Source: Zygaena filipendulae
Taxonomy: Eukaryota > Arthropoda > Insecta > Lepidoptera > Zygaenidae
Length of the DNA stretch: 64,000 nt
Direction of reading: 5' to 3'
NCBI GenBank assembly: GCA_907165275.2
Contig: OU015654.1
Span: forward strand, 11,549,501 to 11,613,500
The notes under the pieces were generated by a model, which saw only the letters and a list, made by a program, of their open reading frames with translations, did no database searches and had not been told where the DNA came from. Shown here piece by piece: positions 1-13,100 of this stretch. How positions within the stretch are numbered: the stretch's first letter is position 1; every line of letters starts with the position of its first letter. The position numbers and the translations under genes were made by a program.

Positions 1-411
1 CCTAACTAATATTCAGTTATCTATTGTGATCGTAAGGCGAATACAGTTTCTGAGACTTTTATATATTCAGAAAACTCTTTAAAAAATTAAAACAACTCGC
101 TTCTTTCTATAAATAAAACAATCGAGAATTTTGGCTGCCGATTAACGTTTCTTTTTACGCTACGCCTTAGTCTTTATTTCATTGGATTAATCAGTAAAAG
201 TTCATTCTTAACGTAAATAAATTGGAATCGAAACCACTACTAACGAATTTCACGTCAACTCGGAAGCGACTCGAACCGCGAAAACTTAATAAAGCTAGGG
301 CAATGTCGGAGCACTGTCCGTAAATAGTTTTTTTTTTCTTGGCTACGCACGGCGCCTCGGCGCGACGTCGCCGCGTACCGTCCGGCGGCGCGGCGCGCAC
401 TCACTCGTCAC
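1..411 (-). other. Presumed Sec24 3' untranslated region
   Basis: Follows the TGA at 414-412. The minus strand carries AATAAA at 178-173, a plausible poly(A) signal about 235 nt after the stop. Short and AT-rich with no other gene visible. The transcript end is inferred. Confidence 0.5.
173..178 (-). terminator. Candidate poly(A) signal of Sec24
   Basis: AATAAA on the minus strand about 235 nt 3' of the Sec24 stop codon. The hexamer is common in AT-rich DNA, so this is only a candidate. Confidence 0.4.
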
Positions 412-523
412 TCACTTCACTTGGCTCTTCACGTGCTGCAGGAACTCATAGTAGGAGAACGTGGACTCGATCCGGTCGTCGACGAGTTTCTCGATGAATT
501 GTTGCCGCAACGGCGAGTTGTCT
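412..523 (-). CDS. Sec24AB: Sec24 coding exon 15: C-terminus and stop
   Basis: Encodes residues 1350-1386: [20 protein letters not shown], then [17 protein letters not shown] and TGA at 414-412. It matches the conserved Sec24 ending EDRTESAFSYYEFLLHV. Acceptor ATAATCGCAG. Confidence 0.96.
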
Positions 524-3500
524 CTGCGATTATAAATTATATCTTTGAGACTAAAAATTGAAAATTGAGAATATTTCAAACGAATAAGTAAAAGGTAGTA
601 AGTCAAAACTAAGTGGAATTAAATAGTGTTTTCTGTGCGCGACTGCAGACCTTGAAAATTGTCCAATATATCGGTCCATAAGGTAGAACACCATAAATCA
701 GTCTTTTATTGCACTGTATTGTTCTGTCCTGTAATATACTACTCCTTACTATATTGTACTGCACGGCACTTTGCTGTACTGTGGTGTTCTGTGGTTTACC
801 GTACTATATCGCTGTAGGTACATTTCTACTTTCAGTACCGCGATCTAGACCGAGATGTTGATAATCAAACGATGTTTTAGTATAAAGCATGCGGGTTTTC
901 GACATCGAATTGGAACTCTTGACAGCTTACTGTACCGTACTATATTGGTCACACAGCACACTATACTGTACTGTAACTGGCCGTATTGTACCTACTGCAG
1001 TGTACTGTATTATAGTAACACAGAGTGGACTTTGTGTACTATCCTTCAACATACTGTACTTTACTGTATTTTGCCGTACTGTATCGTACTTTTTTTAGCG
1101 TATCGTACTGTACCGTATTTTACTGTACTGAACTTTGCCGTATCGTACTGTGTATTACTATATATTGAACTTTAATTTACCGTAGTATTCTTAACCGCGC
1201 TCTACTTCACTGTACTATCTACTTTTCTGTACCGTGTACTGTACTGCACTATGTACTTTACTGTACTGTTTACTGCACTTTACTGAATTTTACCGTACTG
1301 TACCGTACTTTATCATACTGCATTGTACTGCAGGTACTGTATCGTACTGTATTGTACTCGAGTGTAGTGGACATTGCCGGGCAGCGCGCTCACCTCAGCA
1401 CGAGCACGTCGGCGGGATAGGGGCGGTCCTCGTTGAGCTTGTCGACGAAGGCGTGCAGCAGCGCGGCGCCGGGCCGGCCGGGCGGCGGCAGCGCGCGCGC
1501 CTCGTCCGGCAGCTGGCTGAACGCGGTCACGCCGAACGTGTCCGACAGGAACGCCGGGCTGGCCGCGTGGCAAACGTATATGTACATCGTCTCGCCGTCG
1601 TCCAGCAGGTACGCGCCGTCAGAGTTCAACCTGCCACGCAAACACACACACACACACACACTCAACATAATTTCACAGTTACAGCAAATAATAGAGATTG
1701 TATAAACCAGGAGCCAAAAAACTCGCCGAGTGACTAACAGACATGCATGAACACTTTATGAACAGACATAATATTGCATACTATCGCAGCCGCTGGCCAC
1801 ACTGCAAGGACGCCCAGGTGCCTAGCTAGTTGATAGTATGCAATATATCCCCTAGGATTAGTCACCCGGCGAGTTTCTTAACTTCTAGCAATAAGCGAAG
1901 CTCTTTCTAGTGTGGCTTTAACCTAACAAACAATTTTCTTATCCCGGAATCACCGTGAGATCTCTGTAATTAGCACGGGTGAAACCGTGGGGGATGTGTA
2001 GTATAGTGGTGTGCCTACCTCTCGGCGGTGAGATGCAGCCGCGGCGGGTCGGGCGGCGCGTCCTCCTCCTCGTCAGAGGGCGCCCCAGGCGCGGGGGGCG
2101 CGGGCGGTGCCGGGGGCGGGGGCGGGGGCGGCAGGTAGTCGCGCAGCGCATGCACCGGGTACAGGTCCGGGTACACGCCGCGCAGCAGCTGCGCCAGCGG
2201 CAGCGTCTTGAGCGCGCACATGTCCGCCACGCGGTCGTCCAGCCGCGTCGACGTGCCCGTGCGGAACGCGCGCTGCACACCACGATTACGTACCATACAT
2301 ATTCAATACAATACAGTATAGTAAAGGACAGTAGCGTTTAGTACACATACAATGCACATACGCAAACATTGCAGTACAGTATAGTATAGTACAGTACTAT
2401 ACAGTACAATACAGTACCGTATAGTACAATACAGTGCACATACACATACCGTAGACAAGTAGACAATCTTTACTAATATTATAAAGAGATAAAGTTTGTG
2501 AGTTTGTAGAGAGAGAGTATTCTCTATCTGTTTTTTAGTATTTTTTGCTATAGCGGCATAGTGGCAACAGAAATACATTTGTAAAAATTTCAACTGTCTG
2601 TCGCGGTTCATGAGATACAGCCTGGTGACAGATGTACAGACAGACAGACGGACGGACGGACGGACAGCGGAGTCTTAGTAATAGGGTTATTTATTTATTT
2701 ATTTAAAGTAAATATTAAAAAAAAAATCCATTCATAATTTCTTAAAGGTGTTAAAAACCTTTACAGGTTTACCCAAACACTGCCATTCGTCATCAACACC
2801 ACTTAATAACTAGACAAGGTATCTTATTTGTTTATTTACATACCTAAGCAACACTCGGAGAGCACCCCACAATAGAAGGCAAGGATATTAGGTAACTACA
2901 GTGAATAGAATTCTGTGACAAACAAAAATATCACACCGAGTGGTTACACCTTGCCAGTTGCTGTGTTACCTTTTGGGTACGGAACCCTAAACAAATCAGT
3001 GTTACACAGGGCACTGACCCGCTTGAGCAGCGCGGCGAGGTACAGCGGCAGCAGGCGCAGCGCGTGCGGCGCGTGCAGCGCGGGCGAGCCGCCGCCCGCC
3101 GCGGGCAGGTTCTGCGCCAGCCGGTGCGCGCCCAGCACGTCCACCGCCACCGTCATCAGCGCCTCGCGCGCCTCCGACATGGACGCGCTCGCGCACCGGT
3201 CCACCGCTGCCGGTGACGGGTCATAACACATGTCTCAACATCATTATTTAGAATTTGAAAAATTTTGTTGTTTTTGTTTTAGTTTTTATTGAATTTCTTT
3301 TCTCTGTATTGTTTTTTTTTTAAGCCAAATAAAATTTATTATTATTATTATAAAGTCTACAACCGACGTACAAAAGAAAAAGGGAAAAGGGTTTTATTGT
3401 TGTTTTTTTAAGAACTTTTGCTAGCAGAGTGGTTGCACTTTGAAATAGAGGCTACCAGAAGAAGTAGTCTCGGCACCTAACATTAACAACTTTAAAAACT

Positions 3501-6500
3501 AATCGGAGAAAATAAATATTTAAAACAATTAAAAGACAAAAAATAATAATTAATAATGTATAACTGGATACGAAGTTGGCGGCATAGGTATGCTGCCAAC
3601 TGTCTGCCTGAATTATAAATAAAATAACAAATAAAAATAACTTTTTCTTTTTCAAAATCAGTTCAATCAAAATTTCTTCAGTTATTTTTGTTTAAACTAG
3701 GTACACAAATTGTTTTGGCAAATCTGGGCAGATAATAATAGGGGGGCCCCTAGCCAAATAGGGTACTTGCATGAAATTTATTATAAGAAATTGTGTCAAT
3801 ATTTCAAAAATAGAGCCTTAGAAAAGCGTTATCGTGAAATATTTACTAAAAAAATTTCAATAGTTTCCATAATATTCAACTTTTAATTTTGTGAAACGGA
3901 ACGTTGCAACGAAACACCAATCACAGCCACGCTTAACACATGACGTCACTTTTCTTTTTTTAGGAAACATTTACCTTTTTCAGAGAAGGCAAAAGAAACT
4001 AAGTGCATACAGTCAACGCCTATTTTCCATTTTCGGAAGTTTTTTACTTTAAAATGCATCGGTAAGGTGCATTTTGATTCTTTACTGGAACTTTTGGAAG
4101 TAACTCGACACAGTTCAACCTTAATTTCGTTTTTGGATATTGAAGTTATCTGTCTGTCAGTATCACATGACCCTGTCAATACGACAGTGACATTTCTATC
4201 ACAGATTAATAAGGCGTAATTTTGAACTAGTGACGTCATTCCGCGTTTCGGCGGTAAAGTTTAAAGTAGGAACTTTGAAACTCTCTTTTTAATTAATTTA
4301 TGCATATATTTTTATTCTTCTTCTTGCTTTGTTTATGTAGGCCATATATCTTTAAAATAGACTGAAAAAATAATTCATGCAAGTACCCTATTGACATTCA
4401 ACAATCGTTGTGTAGAAAACTAAATATAACGAACCGTCATGTCACTTGGTCAGCCAATCAAAACTTTAGTTTTGCGTGACCACGTGAAAATTAGAGTTTT
4501 CATTGGCTGACCAAGTGACATGACGATTGGTTACTTAGTTTTCTATGCGTTACCGATTGTAGAATGTCAGTTTGACTAGGGGGGCAGTTTCAATAAGACC
4601 CGTTGGTCGGTATGGCCACAAGGATAACTATGTATTACACACATATTACACAACTAGGTAGCTGTTCCCCGCGTGTATTGGGTGTGTTGTATGTGTTGTG
4701 TGTTGTGTATTGTGTGCAGTGTGGAATATGGTGTGTGTGATGGGTGCAGTGTGTTGTGTCATATGTGTTTAATTCGATTAGCGACAGGACAGATTGCAAC
4801 CTATTTTGCACTGCTGTCCCTAAGTTGAGGAAGGCATTGGCAGTCGAACTATGCAACAAATGATCGCCTAATTGTATTTCTCTTGTACCTATGTTCTCAT
4901 TACATATTACCATCGACCACACAGCCCATAGACGCCTAATAACAGGCGAATGGCTCCTGTCAACACATCTGACTTATAGTTCCGATATAAATGTGAATTA
5001 GCCAATCACGGCGTGTAACTAGCGCGTGTGGCCTTGAATTAACCAATCACGGCGTTGCAACCCCGCTTCTCTTACCTCAGCTAGTTGCCAGAATGCATTC
5101 AATACGCAAAATCAAACATTAGGCGTCTATGGGCTGTGTGGTCGATGCATATTACACATATTATACTACTTGTACATATTTCTGTATGTGAAAACTTAAA
5201 GGTTGTCGTGACTTAAATATAGACCAAATTATTGACTTAGCTTTCCAGTAAGTTTTCCAAAATAAATAAAATAAAATGTGTTGTGTGGTGTGTGATTTTG
5301 GCTATGTGGTGATTGTATTGTGTGCTGGTATGTATGTATGTATGTATGTATGTACGCATGTATGTATGTATGCACTGACCCATCTTGCTCAGCAGGCCGA
5401 TGATCGCCTGCTGGTCGGCGGCGTGCAGCACGTCCGTCAGGCTCGTCGCCACGGGCAGCGCCAGCGTGTGCACGCGGATGCGGCGCTCGCCTGCAACACA
5501 AAAATAACAAAAGATATTGATTCTAAAATACAAATTTAACCAAACCATAATTTAATTTTTACCCTGGAATTCCCGCGGGAACTCCGAAAACAACGCGGGT
5601 GAAACTGAATAGGGATGTGGACTACTTTTGAAAATCAAAATTCTAATTAGTCCGTCAGTTAAAAAATAAAAAAACAATACACGTATTTTTTGCTTTTTCA
5701 AATAAATTAAAATATACAGAGATAATGCGAATTAAAGTTTAGGGTGAGGGGGTCGTAACGTCACTAACCGCTAAAACCGCCATACAAACTGTCAGAATAG
5801 TGACGTCACGCGAAATTTCAACTCAATATATCGCTGTTATTTTTTGATTACGTAAAAAAAGAAAAAATACGTGTCCAATATTTTTTAATAATCTACAAGA
5901 CGGACTAAAAAATAAAAATTAGTCCACATGCCCATTAAATTTGCACACTACACGTTGTCAGGGGTAAAGAAAAACACATAGGATACCTTTATCCCGCAAT
6001 TTGGCACTTTAAATTGTTATCTATTTTCAACCTGTATATATAACCTTATAAGTCAACATTGTTAAGCGTATTGCATGTCCAACCATAAGTGTGTATTGTG
6101 CTATTAATGTTAAATACCTGTTAATCCTTACTTATTATAAATGCGAAAGTGAGTTTGTTTGTTACGCTTTCACGCCTTGACGGCTGAACCGATCATCATG
6201 AAATTTTGCAAACACTTTTCCAGGGGTACAGAGAAGGACATAGGGTACTTTTTATCCCGGAATTCCCACGGGAACTTCGATATTAACGCAGGTGAAACTA
6301 CATTAAATTTTGCATACTTCACGTTGTCAATGGTAAGTAGAGAAAAAAATATAGGGTAGTACTTTTATCTCAGAATACCCGCGGCATCTCCGAAACTAAC
6401 GCGCGTGAAACCGCGGGGAACAGCAAGTATCGGAAACGAAATCTTTTTATTTAATTTAGATAATGTTCAGTAGGGTGGGGCGACCTTTGCTGCTGGTGTA

Positions 6501-7076
6501 GAGCAGCGCCGCCTGGAAGCACACGTGCTGCAGGTCGGACAGCGACTCCTCGATGGTGAGCTGCATGCCGAAGCCGGCGTCCGGCGACACGTTCGGCAGC
6601 GACAGCAGGTCCGTGGAGCGCACGAAGAAGTTGCCGTGGAACGTGTGGATCGATATGCCTCTGCCGATGCCGGGAGAAAAGGGATATTATACAATCAATC
6701 AAGCGTTCATATTGTTTGAGGCGTATAGATGGGCAATGAAAGGTTTAAACCCGGTGTTTGGGTTTAAAGCCAGTAAAGCCGTTTACAGACCTTTATACGG
6801 TCTAATACGGGTTCAAACCAGATTGATTGCCCATCTATATTAATAAGCGCAATTTTTGACCATAATAAAAAAAGAATAGAATAGAATAATTTGTGTGCAT
6901 GTGTGTGCGCGTGTGGACGTCTGTTTGTGCGTGTGCACTTCTCTCTCTGTGTGCGCGTGTGTCTGCGTGTGTGCGTGTGTGTGTGTGCGTGTGTGTGTGT
7001 GTGCGTGTGTGTGTGTGTGTCTGTGCGTGTTTGTGTGTCTGTGCGTGCGCGTGTGAGTGTGTCTGCGCGCGCGCGC

Positions 7077-7108
<32 letters not shown>

Positions 7109-10100
7109 GTGAGCGTGCATCTGTGTCTATGTGCACGTGCCAATGACGCCCACCTGGTGCAGCGCACGCGCATGACCGCCTCGAAGCCGATCTTGCGCGT
7201 GAGGTAGCGCGCCAGCACGCGCCGCAGCCGCTCCGCCTGCCAGCCGCGCGCCGCGCTGAACAGCGGCACGTGGTGCAGCGAGCCGCCGCTGAACTTGCTC
7301 ATGCCGCCTGAGGACAACCGAGGACACGATTATATTATTTAAAAAAAAATGTATTAGCACCTTACCCACAAAACAGATTGAAGGGGCAGTTTAACATGAA
7401 ATCAAATGAAAACTAGTGTCGAAGGGTAATTTTCTTACACGAAATGTAATTAACGCCATTTGATTGCCACTAATTTCAATTTTCTTTATTTTTTTACCTT
7501 TTTACTAACGTGTAAGCATAAGTTATCTAAGGTTGGAATAAGTCCTGCTTTCACCCTTACATCCTGAATAATATTAGTATGATAATGACGATTTTAATTG
7601 TTTATGACGTTTACTATGGACTCTCTGGAAACAAACTTCTAAACCCTGAAGCTTGGCTACTAGCACAGGCTACTAGGCCTTTAGTAAGGTGTCGCCACTC
7701 ACTGAGTGTCGCCAGGTCGGCGTACTGCGAGTTGAGCAGGAACAGGTCGACGGCGATCTGAGCGCCGCTGCAGTCGAGCGCGAGCCGCTTGTAGAAGTCC
7801 GTCGCCGGGTTCAGGTGCTGCACGTCCTTGGAGGAGCGCGCGTTCGGGTCCTCTCTGCGAATTCCATATAGGGTATGTTCCGTTATCACGGATAGCACTG
7901 GCCCAGTGCACGCAGTGACGAGAGTCGTTCCATTACTCACTCACGATGTTTTCCTTCACCGACAGCCCAAGCTCATTGTTAGGGTTTGAACCTACGCCGC
8001 GCGGCGTATGATCCGAAAGCACCAACAACTGAGTTATCATCGCTGTAAATATACTGGACACTAACTGATTCCGCGATCAATTTCGGAATGGTTTCGGTCC
8101 CTGGCGAAACTACCTGAATGATATTATAATAAACAAAATCCTCACCTGGACTGCAACGCTCCGGGCCCTACATTCGGCAGGCATGTCTGGAACACCGTGA
8201 TGCGCCCGCCGGTGGGAGCCTGGAGCAGACGGGTGCTGCGTTAATGTCATGTAATGTCGTATCGTATCGTGTGTAATGGTGTTGTGTGTGTGATATGATT
8301 TGTATGGTGTAGCGCCGTACGGTGTGGTGTGGTGTGTTTTATCATGTTGTGTCGTGTCGTAGAGTGACTACTTTATGGTGTGGTCTGCTGTGGTGTAGTA
8401 TATTGTTGTGTTGTGTAATTAGGTGTGGTATGTGCGGTGTGGTGCATTGTTGTGTGTAGTGTTGTGTGGTCTCATGTGATGTTGTTTGGTATCATGTGGT
8501 GTTGTGTGGTAGCTTGTAGTATCGTGCAGAGTGGTGTGGTGTATTAGTGTCATGTGGTGTAGTGTGGTGTTATGTGGTGTAGTATGGTGTCATGTGGTGT
8601 TGTGAAATATCGTGCAGAGCGGTGTGGTGTAGTGTAATGTGGTGTAGTGTGGTGTCATGTGGTATGGTGTCGTGTACTATCGTGCAGAGCGGTGTGGTGT
8701 GGTGTGATATGATCAGTGCAGTGCGTGGTGGTGCGGTGTGGGCATAGTGTGGTGTGACGTGATGCAGTGTGGCGTACGGCGATACTCATGTGGTATAGCG
8801 CGGGGCTCACCATGAGCTTGTAGGCGGCCTGCAGCGCGGCGCCGAGCGCGCAGGCGGGCGCGGGCGCGGCGGGCGCGGGCGCGGCGTGCCGCTGCGGCAG
8901 CAGCGCGAGCACCTCGCGCACCGCCTCGCGCCGCTCGCCCAGGTTCACCAGCAGCGACTCGGGGGACGGCAGGAAGATGTCTGTCAACATTCACATTTAT
9001 TGTTTTTCATGTATTCTGAATATATTAGACATGTTACGGCCGCACTCAGAGTCGACTTTAATGATTACTTAGTTAAGTATAGATTTTTAAAACAAAACTT
9101 CCGCAATCAGAGACGTTCAGTAAATTAATGTTAATTGGCATTTAATGAGATGTAACATAATTAGTTAAATGCCAATTAACATTAATTTATTAAACTTGTC
9201 TGATTGCGGCAGTTTTGTTTTAAAAATCTATACTTAACTAAGTAATCATTAAAGTCGACTCTGAGTGCGGCGGTTACTGTGACATACATAACTGATGTAG
9301 TTTAATTAGATAAAATACATCAATTACATTTAAAAAACCTGAAACAAGATCAAATGTCACTAGTTTGATAAAAATAAGTTTTATATAGTAGCAGGAGTTT
9401 TATATAACTGTTAGATATTTATTAAGAATACCAATGACACAAATCAATGAATACATTGAGAAATGAGGTGTTCACAACTATTTTTGTATCAGTCCAGGCT
9501 TGATTCCGGGGTATGAATTCCAAAATTGTATTTAGTCCGTCAGTTAGATAATAAAAAAATAATAGACACATATACTTTGGTTTCTCAGATTAATGAAAAA
9601 ATACTTAGATAAAGCGCATCGAAAGTTTAAGAGTGGGGACTCGTGACGACATAACGTACTATAATAAACTGTAGCAAGGCGTGAGGTCACGCGACATTTC
9701 GACTTAACGTATCTCCGTTGTTTTTAGATTAAGTACGTAAAAAATGAAAAAATACGTATCCATTATTTTTAATTTATCTGCATGACCGACTAAAAACCAA
9801 AATTTACTTTGCAACGCTTTGAAACCGTCTGTGCTACTCCATTTATAAGGTTCAGCTCGGCGGAGGCGCTCACCGTCTATGTCCAGCACGGTCATCTCCT
9901 TGGGGCGCGCGAGGCCCTCGCCCATGAGGTAGTAGTGCACGTGCGCGTCGTAGCATATGAAGCCGACCTGCGTGCGCGCATCGCCCGGCAGCTGCTCCAA
10001 GTTATTCAGCAATGTTTCGCATACCACCTGAGATTGTATGAGCGCATACTTTATCAGTGAGCCAAAGAATATTGGGTGTGTTCCGGTATCACTGATAGCA

Positions 10101-13100
10101 CTGTGAGGTATTACGTCAATTTAGTATACTGCGAAGCCGTTCCTTTATAGTTCGCTGTACTGGTTACTGTTTAAAACGGAATGCAGTTTAGTATACTGGC
10201 ATCCATGTCATTGTCGTGTCACGTCATTGACCAATCACTGGTCCGAGGTTGATCACGTGATCAAATAACTGAGAGCACTTTACCTCGAAAACGCCAGTGC
10301 TCACTGTAGAAAAATGGCGACGATTATGCATACAGCGGATACTGGGGTAGTATATTGAAAGTTTTGACTGCTATCCGTAATAACAGAACATACCCATTAA
10401 CCATTACTGCATAAAGAAGCTTACACTTTCACGGCTAAACGGCTCAACCGATCACCAACTTTGCATACACGTTGTCAGGGATACAGAGAAGGACATAGGC
10501 TACTTTTTATCCCGGAATTCCCACGGAAACTCCGAAATTAACGCGGAAGAAACTACATTAAATTTGCATACAACGTAGGCAACGTTGTCAAGAAAAAAAC
10601 ATAGGGTAGTAAGTTCCAATTCCAATTTGTGCTTTTATGGCTCCACCGGGTATCTCGGAATACCTAAGGGATCGCCGAAACTAACGCGGGTGAAACCGCG
10701 GGGAACAGCTAGTTAGAAAATGATTTTCAAAAAAAATCTACAGCAGATTTAGACCCTAAAGGCTTAACTTTGAATAAAAATGTTACGACTTTCGAGTGAA
10801 CATAATATGAATTAGTTAGGTGGGGGCACCTGAATGTAGCCGGACTCCCTCGCCAGCTGCGACACGTCCATCAGGAAGAGATAGACGGCCGGCTGCGGCG
10901 GGCGCAGCATGTACTCGCCGGGCGCGATGAACTCGATGGTCGCGGAGCGCACCTCGGGCCGGCGCGACGGGTCGCCGTACGACTTGCTCACCGGGTCGTA
11001 CTGGAACTCCTCGGGCACTGGACACGTGTCGTATGGAGGTCCGTTTATATCACAGAGCAGAATATAAATTAAATAGAGAGAATATGGAGGCGGGGCAGGC
11101 GCGCTACTGTTGCAAAAGAAGTTAGAGCAAATGCTCTAACTTGCCCAAAACTTCTTTTGCTGCCATCTCAAGTATATTTACCACGATATTCCCAAAACTG
11201 TGAATTTTGAAAACAGTGACTAAGTAAAAACATAACCATAAAGCGTTTAATACATTTGTTTACGTTAATGAATGTTTTAAAGCATGACGAATAGTTTTGT
11301 GTGCGAAAATCACCCGGCAACACTGGCTTTCATCTGTTTTCATACTAAACTATGTTTATGTCTCTTCTATCTGTTATTTTCTGTTCTGTGGTTTATATCT
11401 ACAGACATCGAGCGTGCCAGACACGTTCCGTCGCAGACAAAATAATATTCTTCTATACAGTGCGCGCAGATGCGAACAGACATGGGCTAGTATTCGCGGA
11501 AAGAATATTTTGTCGGCGCGGTTCATGTCTGTACGTGGCATTGGCACCGTGCAGACGCCAGACAGACGTCTTTTGCATATAAAAGGTCTCTGTCAGCGTC
11601 TGCCAGGGAACGCGTCTGGCTCGCTCAATGTCTGAAAATATAAACGAACCTTACTGTAGCGTTAACAAGCTGTTCCGCGCGGTTTCACCCGATATAATTT
11701 CGAAGTTCCTGCGGGAGTTTCAGGATAAACTATACATATGAACCATCCTCTTGAATCTCTCTATGTATTGAAAACTGCATTAAAATCCGTTCAGTAATTT
11801 TTAAGCTTATCGCGAACAGGCAAACAGACAAATGGGGTGAAGGACTTTGTTTAGTTTTATAATATGTAAGGATTGTTGTTAGATGAAGAACGTAGTAACA
11901 TTAAAATACAATTATTATTTAAATTAAGGAAATAAATCAAATAATACATAATAGGCATTCAATAACAAAACAACAAGAATGACTCACAGTCGTTGACCCG
12001 GTAGCAGAGATTGCACTTCCAGCGCTTGGAGTCGATGAAGTAAACGAACGGGTTGATATACGTGCGGCACGCGCGGCAGCGGACTATCGTCGCGCATTGT
12101 ATCACTGGCAGGTGCTGTCGAACGGACAAGTTATGCGTATAATCGCGGTAATTTCTGAGATTTTTACTCAGGGATTAATGTAGCATTCTAATGGTGAAAA
12201 AATTTTCGAAATCAGTCCAGTAGTTTTTGAGTTAAATCGTAACAAGCAAACAAAAAATCAAATTATAATTTTAGTTCAGACCTATGGCTATTCATCTACA
12301 TTAATTTAATGCAGAAAAAAACGAAGAAAAGACATCTAGAAACTAGCTGTTTCCCGCGAAGATATCGGATTTCCCAAGGGAATTCCGAGATAAACAGTAC
12401 CCTATGTCCTATCCTACTCTCTTTACTAGTACAATATTTCGAACAACATAACAGACTGAGTAAATAACTGTGTTTGGTTGTGTTAATGAATATTTGTGTA
12501 TGTAACTAATATCTTATATTGTTTTGCTTAAATAAAAATAAGTAGTTACAAACTAAACAGCTGAAATGGTATACAAATGGTATACTTACATTTAAGTCTT
12601 TGAATGGATGAATCAGAATTCCCAGAGGTAACCTAGATTTTTGTAGCAAGCTGTTAGTGTCTGGTATTTTGTTTACTGTGCATCTGAAAACCCTGTAAAT
12701 GAAAAATATTTATAAGTTATTAAAATTTCATAAATAGTAATGGTGTTTATTTTTAATCTTTTATACATTATATTTGTTTAAACAACCCTCATAATTGCTT
12801 GTACACCTAATTAAACTTTAAAAGACTTCAATTAATTTAAAATTAAATAAAACTTTTAGTTATTATTAAAAATTCTATTACATCTAATCAAACAAAGTCC
12901 CCCAGGCAAAGATCCAGCTAACGCACATATACTTTGATCTTACAATCATATGGCATTTTTACAGGGTCTAAAGTTTTCGAGAAGGTGATAAAATAGCAAT
13001 AACTGTCAAAGGTTGTATAATTGTATTTTAACTTAAAAGTAAACTTACTCAAAAATCTGATATTGTATAACTCCTAATAAATAAGCGATTTGTGGGTAAA

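Noticed and set aside
855..1175. 106-aa Tyr/Cys/Leu-rich plus-strand frame
   Set aside because: Translation of the TACTG-type repeat, with no other coding evidence.
6835..7317. Long His/Thr or Cys/Val-rich frames over the TG array on both strands
   Set aside because: Produced by the dinucleotide repeat. Only 7154-7307 is coding (Sec24 exon 9).
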